DNA from: Oscillospiraceae bacterium
GTDB taxonomy: Bacteria; Bacillota; Clostridia; Oscillospirales; Oscillospiraceae
DNA length: 64,000 nucleotides
Direction: 5' to 3'
Assembly: GCA_017538965.1 (NCBI GenBank)
Contig: JAFYHU010000037.1
Span: 1-64,000 of the forward strand
Part shown: in pieces, positions 59,782-64,000 of the stretch
Position numbering within the stretch: the first letter of the stretch is position 1
Layout: each line of letters opens with the position of its first letter
Program-made: the position numbers and the translations under genes
Notes under the pieces: model-generated
What the model saw: the letters and a program-made list of their open reading frames with translations, nothing else
Databases searched by the model: none
What the model was told of the DNA's origin: nothing

Positions 59782-60744
59782 ATGAAGAGGAAAACTCTAC
59801 TTCCCGCCGTTCTGGCGCTCTGCTTCTGCCTGCTGCTCGCGGGCTGCGGTAAGGCCACACAGGATCTCCCTGCCGTCGAGACGACGCCCGCGGCGGAAGC
59901 GGCTCCCTCGGCCGAGCCTGCGGCTTCCGCGCCCAAAGAAGAGGTCGCGGCCCCCTCGGCCGAGCCGGAGGTCAAAGCGGCGGAAGAAAGCGCAGCGCCC
60001 GCTCCTGCCCCCGAACCGGAGCCGGAACCGGAAGAGGAAGTCTCCCCCTTCCTGGGCACCTGGAAGCCCTACTCCCAAGAGGGCAGCATCAGCATCAGCC
60101 ACGACCAGCTCGTAGAGATGGGCTATGCCGACCAGATGTCGATCACTTTTGACGCGGACGGGACCAGCACGCTTTACATGTTCGGCATGACCAGCCGGGA
60201 ATCCTGGACCGACAGCGGCGACGGCAGCGGTACCGCCACCGTCTCGGGCGAAACCTATCCCATTACCATCGAAAACGGCATGCTCGCGATGGATATGGGC
60301 ACCTATGTCGCCTACTATGAAAATGCCGAGCGCCCCTCCGGCGGCGTTCCGGTTCCTGAGCCGAAGGCCGTCGAAAACGATACTGTCAAGCTGCCTTTGA
60401 AGTCTGAGGCGCCGGCCCTCCCCTTCACGCTCTCCAACGGTCTCAAGATTGACGAGCTGAGCGTCGTCCTTGCCGGCGGCAGGATGTGGAGCTTCGGGTA
60501 CGCGCTTGAGAATTCCACCGGATCGGTGCAATCCTTCGATCCCTCGAAGTTTGTGCTGAGAAATGCCGACGGGACCGCCGTCAGCACCTATGCCTCCTAC
60601 TTGTCGGCCGACGAGGTGAAGCCCGGCGTCCCGCTGCGGACTTCAGTCAACATCGGAACAAAAGACGCCCTGAACCTGGGCGATGAGATTTACTTCTTCT
60701 ATGACGGCATCTTCCTCGGAACCGCCGTCGCAAGAGAGTTTTAA
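59782..60744 (+). CDS. Lipoprotein with lipocalin-like and DUF4352-like domains
   Basis: A 320-residue protein. The signal peptide ends LLLAGCGK, a lipobox with Cys22. An Ala/Pro/Glu-rich linker follows (about 25-85). About 88-180 is a beta domain (FLGTWKPYSQEG, then SWTDSGDGSGTATVSG) that is repeated in the secreted protein at 61847. The C-terminal 110 residues (FTLSNGLKIDELSVVLAGGR...) are a separate beta domain. AAGGTG lies 7 nt before the ATG; the gap to the zinc-ribbon gene is 5 nt, so they form an operon. Confidence 0.75.
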   Translation: MKRKTLLPAVLALCFCLLLAGCGKATQDLPAVETTPAAEAAPSAEPAASAPKEEVAAPSAEPEVKAAEESAAPAPAPEPEPEPEEEVSPFLGTWKPYSQEGSISISHDQLVEMGYADQMSITFDADGTSTLYMFGMTSRESWTDSGDGSGTATVSGETYPITIENGMLAMDMGTYVAYYENAERPSGGVPVPEPKAVENDTVKLPLKSEAPALPFTLSNGLKIDELSVVLAGGRMWSFGYALENSTGSVQSFDPSKFVLRNADGTAVSTYASYLSADEVKPGVPLRTSVNIGTKDALNLGDEIYFFYDGIFLGTAVAREF

Positions 60745-60796
60745 GATTCAGAAGAACCTGAGATAAAACAACGGCAATTTTCCCAGTGTTTCAAAA

Positions 60797-60825
60797 GTTG
60801 TCAGGAGAACCGTCCCCCTGACAAC
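60797..60825. repeat. REP hairpin 4, just upstream of the TIR operon promoter
   Basis: GTTGTCAGG (60798-60806) and CCTGACAAC (60817-60825) pair perfectly around AGAACCGTCC. It ends 4 bp before the -35 box of the next operon. Confidence 0.8.
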
Positions 60826-60828
60826 CTA

Positions 60829-60857
60829 TTGCAAGAGCGGCTGAAGTATGTTAGAAT
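60829..60857 (+). promoter_or_regulatory. Promoter for the two-helix protein / TIR operon
   Basis: TTGCAA at 60829-60834, 17-bp spacer, TAGAAT at 60852-60857, 15 bp before the start codon. Confidence 0.7.
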
Positions 60858-60872
60858 ACAAGGAGCATCACC

Positions 60873-61070
60873 ATGGATAAAAAAACGCTGACCGCAATCA
60901 TCCCGACCGTATCGCTGATCATCTTCTTCGTATGGGGCTGGCTGGACAGTTTCTCACACAGCTGGATCATCTTCCTTGTCTCCGGCGCGGCCATGGCCTA
61001 CGTCTCGAACATGGACAAAGACGGGAAAGCCGATGAGAAGAAGCCCGAGAAAAAGGACGAGGACGAATAA
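60873..61070 (+). CDS. Small two-helix membrane protein related to the TIR anchor
   Basis: A 65-residue protein: MDKKTLTAIIPTVSLIIFFV, then WGWLDSFSHSWIIFLVSGAA, then a charged tail ending KKDEDE. Two transmembrane helices. The layout (K-x-x-x-A-x-I-P-x-V-S-x-I-I-x-F-x-W, W, then a second helix and charged tail) is the same as the first 50 residues of the TIR protein that follows, so the two may form a mixed membrane complex. AAGGAG precedes the ATG. Confidence 0.7.
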   Translation: MDKKTLTAIIPTVSLIIFFVWGWLDSFSHSWIIFLVSGAAMAYVSNMDKDGKADEKKPEKKDEDE

Positions 61071-61124
61071 GCCCCGGAAAGATCGGAATGTCTGCATCAG
61101 GCCGCAAAGGAGCTGCATACCATC

Positions 61125-61793
61125 ATGAACATGAAAACCGTCAGAGCTTTCATCCCCGGTGTCTCCGTGATCATCATGTTTCTCTGGGCTTATCTCGAGG
61201 GAAACTGGGAGCATGCCTGGCTGGCTGTTGTAGTCGGCGGCGTTATCATGACGACTCTGTCAAGGATGGAGAAAAACAAAAAGGAAGAGGAGGCCGCGGT
61301 GGCGGCGAAGGCAAAAGAGGAAGCCGAAGAGGCAGAGCAGGCCGCCGGGCCGGATACGCCGCACGACATCTTCATCAGCTATCGCCGTGACGGCGGCGAG
61401 ATGCCCGCCATGCTGATCTTCCAAGCTCTGCAGGAGCGCGGCTACCGTGTGTTCTGCGATGTGGAAGTGCTGAACGCGGGGAAGTTCAACGAAGCCCTGC
61501 TGAACAGCATACGGGCCTGCAAGGACTTCCTGCTGGTATGCTCGCCGCACGCGCTGGACCGCTGCAGCGACCCGGAGGACTGGGTGCGTCAGGAGATCGC
61601 CGAGGCGATTCGGGACGAAAAGAACATCGTGCCGATCATGATGAAGGACTTTCAGTTTCCCGAGACGCTTCCCGAGGAGATCGACTCCCTGCGCTTCTAC
61701 CACGGTCTGACTCCGCAGCGGGAATTCTTCCGCGAGAGCATCGACCGCCTGTGCGAGAAATACCTGCAGTCCAAACCGATCAAAAAGTCATAA
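61125..61793 (+). CDS. Membrane-anchored TIR-domain protein
   Basis: A 222-residue protein. Two N-terminal helices (about 8-48) match the preceding small protein. A Lys/Glu/Ala coiled-coil stalk (about 48-75) leads to a TIR domain (about 80-215): DIFISYRRDGGEMPAMLIFQ, FCDVEVLNAGKFNEALLNSI, LLVCSPHALDRCSDPEDWVR then QEI, in which the Glu after DWVR is the expected NADase residue, and IVPIMMKD. Bacterial TIRs cleave NAD or make cyclic ADP-ribose signals in immunity. AAAGGAG lies upstream of the ATG. Confidence 0.88.
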   Translation: MNMKTVRAFIPGVSVIIMFLWAYLEGNWEHAWLAVVVGGVIMTTLSRMEKNKKEEEAAVAAKAKEEAEEAEQAAGPDTPHDIFISYRRDGGEMPAMLIFQALQERGYRVFCDVEVLNAGKFNEALLNSIRACKDFLLVCSPHALDRCSDPEDWVRQEIAEAIRDEKNIVPIMMKDFQFPETLPEEIDSLRFYHGLTPQREFFRESIDRLCEKYLQSKPIKKS

Positions 61794-61802
61794 GCAACAA
61801 AC

Positions 61803-61830
61803 AAAACCGCCGGCGTGTGCCGGCGGTTTT
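61803..61830. terminator. Bidirectional terminator between TIR and secreted-protein genes
   Basis: AAAACCGCCGGC (61803-61814) pairs perfectly with GCCGGCGGTTTT (61819-61830), with T-runs on both strands. It serves the two convergent genes. Confidence 0.85.
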
Positions 61831-61846
61831 ACTGTCCGTATTTGCT

Positions 61847-63316
61847 TCAGATATCGATCGGGCCGGCGGATGTCAGGACCGGTTCCGTCGTTTCCGTCAC
61901 GTCCGTCGATCCGAAATCAAACGCCGCCCAGGGATCTTCCAGTTCGATCTCCCAGCCGCTGCCCCGCACGGAAAGAACAACTTCGGTATCCGGCGCGAGG
62001 TCCTCGAAGCCGAAATAGTACTCGGCTTCATAGAGCTCTCCGTCGTTCCCGCGTACCAGATAGCGGTCGGGGTAGGAATACCCTTTCAGCTTCTCCACGA
62101 TGACCCCGTGAACATCTTCCGGTTCCGGCGCCCTGTAGAAAAGGCTCCCAAGAATCTGCTCGGCCACATTCGGCGCATCCTCGCCGTCCATCCAGAAGGA
62201 CAGCTCGCCGAAGTCGTCCCCGGCAGCAAACAGGCAGTTTACCACCCGGTAATCGATGCCGTCATACTGTTCTTTGGAGGTGTAGAAGCAGACGGGAATG
62301 CCGTTTATCTCGGTGCTTTCAAAGCGGTCCGAGCCGTACTGCTTTGCCTCAATCGCCACATACTCCGTCAGCGTGCGCCCGTTCGACCCGTACTGATAGA
62401 CGTCAAAGTCCAGCAGATGCTCGCTGCTGCGATAATAGGCAATCATGTCGTCCTGCCGCTGCTCCTTGGTGACCTCTCCCTGAACATAGTCCCCGGGAAC
62501 CACAACACAGTATCCGGTCGTGCCAACGGGCACGATCTTTTCATAGCGCATCACGCGGTCGGAGCCTTTGAGAATCAGGAGCCCGTCTTCCATGGAGCAG
62601 TCCCACTTCTCGCCGTCGGCAAAAATCGTGGCGGTGCCGCTGCCGCTGTCGCTCCAGTTGTTCTGTTCGAAACCGTAGAAGTTGCAGAATTTGAACCATC
62701 CGTCGTCCATGAAGGTCAGGGTGTATTTGCCAGCGTAGTCACGCCCCTTCTCCAGCTGCTCCGGGAGCGCATCGTGCGGGATGTCCAGCTCGGACTTCTC
62801 GCTCTCCATGGAATAGAAACGCCACTCGCCCACAAGCGGAGAAACGATGGCTTGCTGTTCGGGCATCTCAAACTGCGAGGCGTACTCCTCCAGGATCGGC
62901 GGAATGCCCGCGGTCGAATCGTCGGCGCTCGTATCGGAGGGTTCGAACACGCCGACGCCGTTCCCCAGATCCATCCGCAGGAAGCCGTCCTGCACGCTCA
63001 TGGGATAGGACTCGCCCTCCACGCCGAAGACGCCGGTGCCGTCGCCGTTATCCGTCCACGTGCCCTCGGCGATCGCGCCGAAGACATTCATGCTGAAGCT
63101 GCCGTCGCCGCGGAAGCTGGTAATCATCCCGTTTGCCATGTCGAATCCCATCTCCGCCATGGCCAGGATCTCTTCATGGCTCATCGGAGCTTCGCCTTCC
63201 TGGGCATAGAACTTCCAGTTCCCGACAAAGGGAGAGGCGTCGTCCGCCGCGGAAGCCGGGGCCGCCAGAAGCAGGCAGAGGCAGACCGCCAGCATCAGAG
63301 TGATGATCTTTTTCAT
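61847..63316 (-). CDS. Secreted protein with two lipocalin-like domains
   Basis: A 489-residue protein. A signal peptide ends PASAAD (about residue 24). Domain 1 (about 28-125: FVGNWKFYAQEG, then TWTDNGDGTGVFGVEGESYP) and domain 2 (about 158-258: LVGEWRFYSMES, then WSDSGSGTATIFADGE) are related to each other and to the lipoprotein at 59782. The C-terminal 220 residues are a different alpha/beta region. Function unknown; the shared domain ties it to the GG-leader/lipoprotein operon. AGGAGG precedes the ATG. Confidence 0.75.
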   Translation of the reverse strand: MKKIITLMLAVCLCLLLAAPASAADDASPFVGNWKFYAQEGEAPMSHEEILAMAEMGFDMANGMITSFRGDGSFSMNVFGAIAEGTWTDNGDGTGVFGVEGESYPMSVQDGFLRMDLGNGVGVFEPSDTSADDSTAGIPPILEEYASQFEMPEQQAIVSPLVGEWRFYSMESEKSELDIPHDALPEQLEKGRDYAGKYTLTFMDDGWFKFCNFYGFEQNNWSDSGSGTATIFADGEKWDCSMEDGLLILKGSDRVMRYEKIVPVGTTGYCVVVPGDYVQGEVTKEQRQDDMIAYYRSSEHLLDFDVYQYGSNGRTLTEYVAIEAKQYGSDRFESTEINGIPVCFYTSKEQYDGIDYRVVNCLFAAGDDFGELSFWMDGEDAPNVAEQILGSLFYRAPEPEDVHGVIVEKLKGYSYPDRYLVRGNDGELYEAEYYFGFEDLAPDTEVVLSVRGSGWEIELEDPWAAFDFGSTDVTETTEPVLTSAGPIDI

Positions 63317-63361
63317 GTTTAACCTCCTGTTTTTTCATGGTGATTGATCCTATCTGTTTTC

Positions 63362-63390
63362 AATTTACCAGAAAAAACACAATGCTTCAA
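63362..63390 (-). promoter_or_regulatory. Promoter of the secreted-protein gene
   Basis: On the minus strand TTGAAG (63390-63385), 17-bp spacer, TAAATT (63367-63362), 45 bp before the start codon. Confidence 0.65.
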
Positions 63391-63439
63391 TAGGATTTTT
63401 CCAAGCGGCAGATTTTCCGTCCCAAGCGGTAATCGCACA

Positions 63440-63469
63440 GCAAGCCCCTGCCGAGCGGCAGGGGCTTGC
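63440..63469. terminator. 13-bp inverted repeat, possible transcript end
   Basis: GCAAGCCCCTGCC (63440-63452) pairs perfectly with GGCAGGGGCTTGC (63457-63469) around GAGC. There is no T-run, but it lies just past the flavoprotein gene. Confidence 0.5.
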
Positions 63470-63477
63470 CTGTCAGG

Positions 63478-63510
63478 AAAGTTGTCAGGAGAACCGTCCC
63501 CCTGACAACT
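63478..63510. repeat. REP hairpin 5
   Basis: AGTTGTCAGG and CCTGACAACT pair around AGAACCGTCC; essentially identical to REP hairpin 4. It lies 16 bp past the flavoprotein stop. Confidence 0.8.
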
Positions 63511-63525
63511 CGTGGAAGATCTCTC

Positions 63526-64000
63526 TCAGATGCCGTTGACGGCGTTGTTGCCGGCGACATAGCCATAATACATGGCCAGGGAGTGCGACACACCCTTCAG
63601 GGTGATCGGATACTCATGCGAGAAGCGGTCGCCCTGGACGTTGCCCGCCACATACAGACCCGGAATCACGTTGCGGTCCTCATCGAAGGTGTGGCAGTCT
63701 TCATCCGACTCGAGGCCGCCGCAGATGACGAGCAGCAGCGCGCAGACAAACTGGTCGGCATAGAAGGGGCCGTTCTCCAGCGCCCACATGCGGCTTGCTT
63801 TCTTGCCGAAGTCCTCGTCAACACCCTTCCTGGCCAGCTCGTTGTAGCGCTCGATCGACTTGAGCGCCGTCTCCTGGGCGGTCTTGTCGTCCGGATACAT
63901 CATCGCAACCAGCTCTTCCAGCGTATCGGCCTTGAGAGCGCGGCCGTCCTCGACGGCGGCTTCAAGCTGATAGGGGCTCTTATAGTTGCGGTAGGTCTGG
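63526..64000 (-). CDS. Fumarate-reductase-like flavoprotein, C-terminal part (runs off window)
   Basis: The frame is open from the window end to the stop at 63526 (158 codons visible). DRNVIPGLYVAGNVQGDRFS, then HEYPITLKGVSHSLAMYYGY and VAGNNAV form the last FAD-contacting segment of FAD_binding_2 proteins (fumarate reductase, urocanate reductase and related). The substrate cannot be told from this part. An internal ATG at 63903 is not the start, because the frame continues upstream without a stop. Confidence 0.82.
   Translation of the reverse strand, partial: QTYRNYKSPYQLEAAVEDGRALKADTLEELVAMMYPDDKTAQETALKSIERYNELARKGVDEDFGKKASRMWALENGPFYADQFVCALLLVICGGLESDEDCHTFDEDRNVIPGLYVAGNVQGDRFSHEYPITLKGVSHSLAMYYGYVAGNNAVNGI

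Noticed and set aside
61538..63322. 594-codon plus-strand frame
   Set aside because: Overlaps the TIR gene in another frame and runs antisense to the secreted protein; no motifs.

Overview
The window is about 64 kb of GC-rich DNA with strong AGGAGG-type ribosome binding sites and many promoters of the form TTGNNN, 17 bp, TANNNT. The genes point to an anaerobic Bacillota lineage (class Clostridia, probably an uncultured gut or rumen bacterium): a LytTR-DUF3021 pair, BspA-like leucine-rich repeats, Sel1-repeat proteins, DUF3791-DUF3990 genes, WYL regulators, a short primary sigma factor and diaminopimelate decarboxylase. This assignment is an inference from gene content. I saw no tRNA, rRNA or CRISPR array.

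Layout. 1-12 kb: a partial SUV3-like helicase, a secreted 5'-nucleotidase, lysA, a truncated AAA ATPase, a dicarboxylate symporter, a secreted histidine acid phosphatase and a fused amino-acid binding protein/permease, separated by arrays of dispersed repeats. 12-19 kb: a Sel1-repeat protein, small DNA-binding-type proteins, a DUF3791/DUF3990 (ADP-ribosyltransferase-like) cassette, a WYL regulator, two coupled microproteins, and an HTH/nucleotidyltransferase module whose promoter holds a perfect palindrome. 18-27 kb: hydrolases (Ntn amidase, serine hydrolase, alpha/beta hydrolase, S41 protease, SGNH), a DUF4298-HD fusion, an Imm32-like protein and several gene fragments. 27-33 kb: an AT-richer cluster of envelope or secreted proteins, three of which share a C-terminal Cys/His motif, one of them an EndA-type nuclease.

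33-43 kb is a defence-like island: gene debris (including what looks like a PglZ N-terminus), a DUF4258/YgiT-zinc-finger pair, a minimal nucleotidyltransferase, and a type I restriction-modification system. Its hsdM is separated from hsdS-hsdR by tag (3-methyladenine glycosylase), an acetyltransferase and a small gene, and carries an in-frame palindromic repeat. 43-47 kb is an esterase-Sel1-esterase operon behind a perfect-consensus promoter. A solitary phage terminase follows, then the housekeeping block rpoD, HD-GYP, tex, GGDEF.

56-64 kb holds a signal-peptide-bearing PLP decarboxylase, a REP-associated transposase with its REP hairpins, and a compact cluster: Cys-rich protein, LytTR regulator, DUF3021, a double-glycine-leader zinc-ribbon peptide, a lipoprotein, a two-helix membrane protein, a membrane-anchored TIR protein and a secreted protein sharing a domain with the lipoprotein. 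This cluster is the best candidate for an undescribed system. The window ends inside a fumarate-reductase-like flavoprotein.

At least seven dispersed repeat families occupy the intergenic space (labelled A to G here, plus REP). Several form hairpins whose stems vary in a compensatory way, and one family carries an intrinsic terminator.
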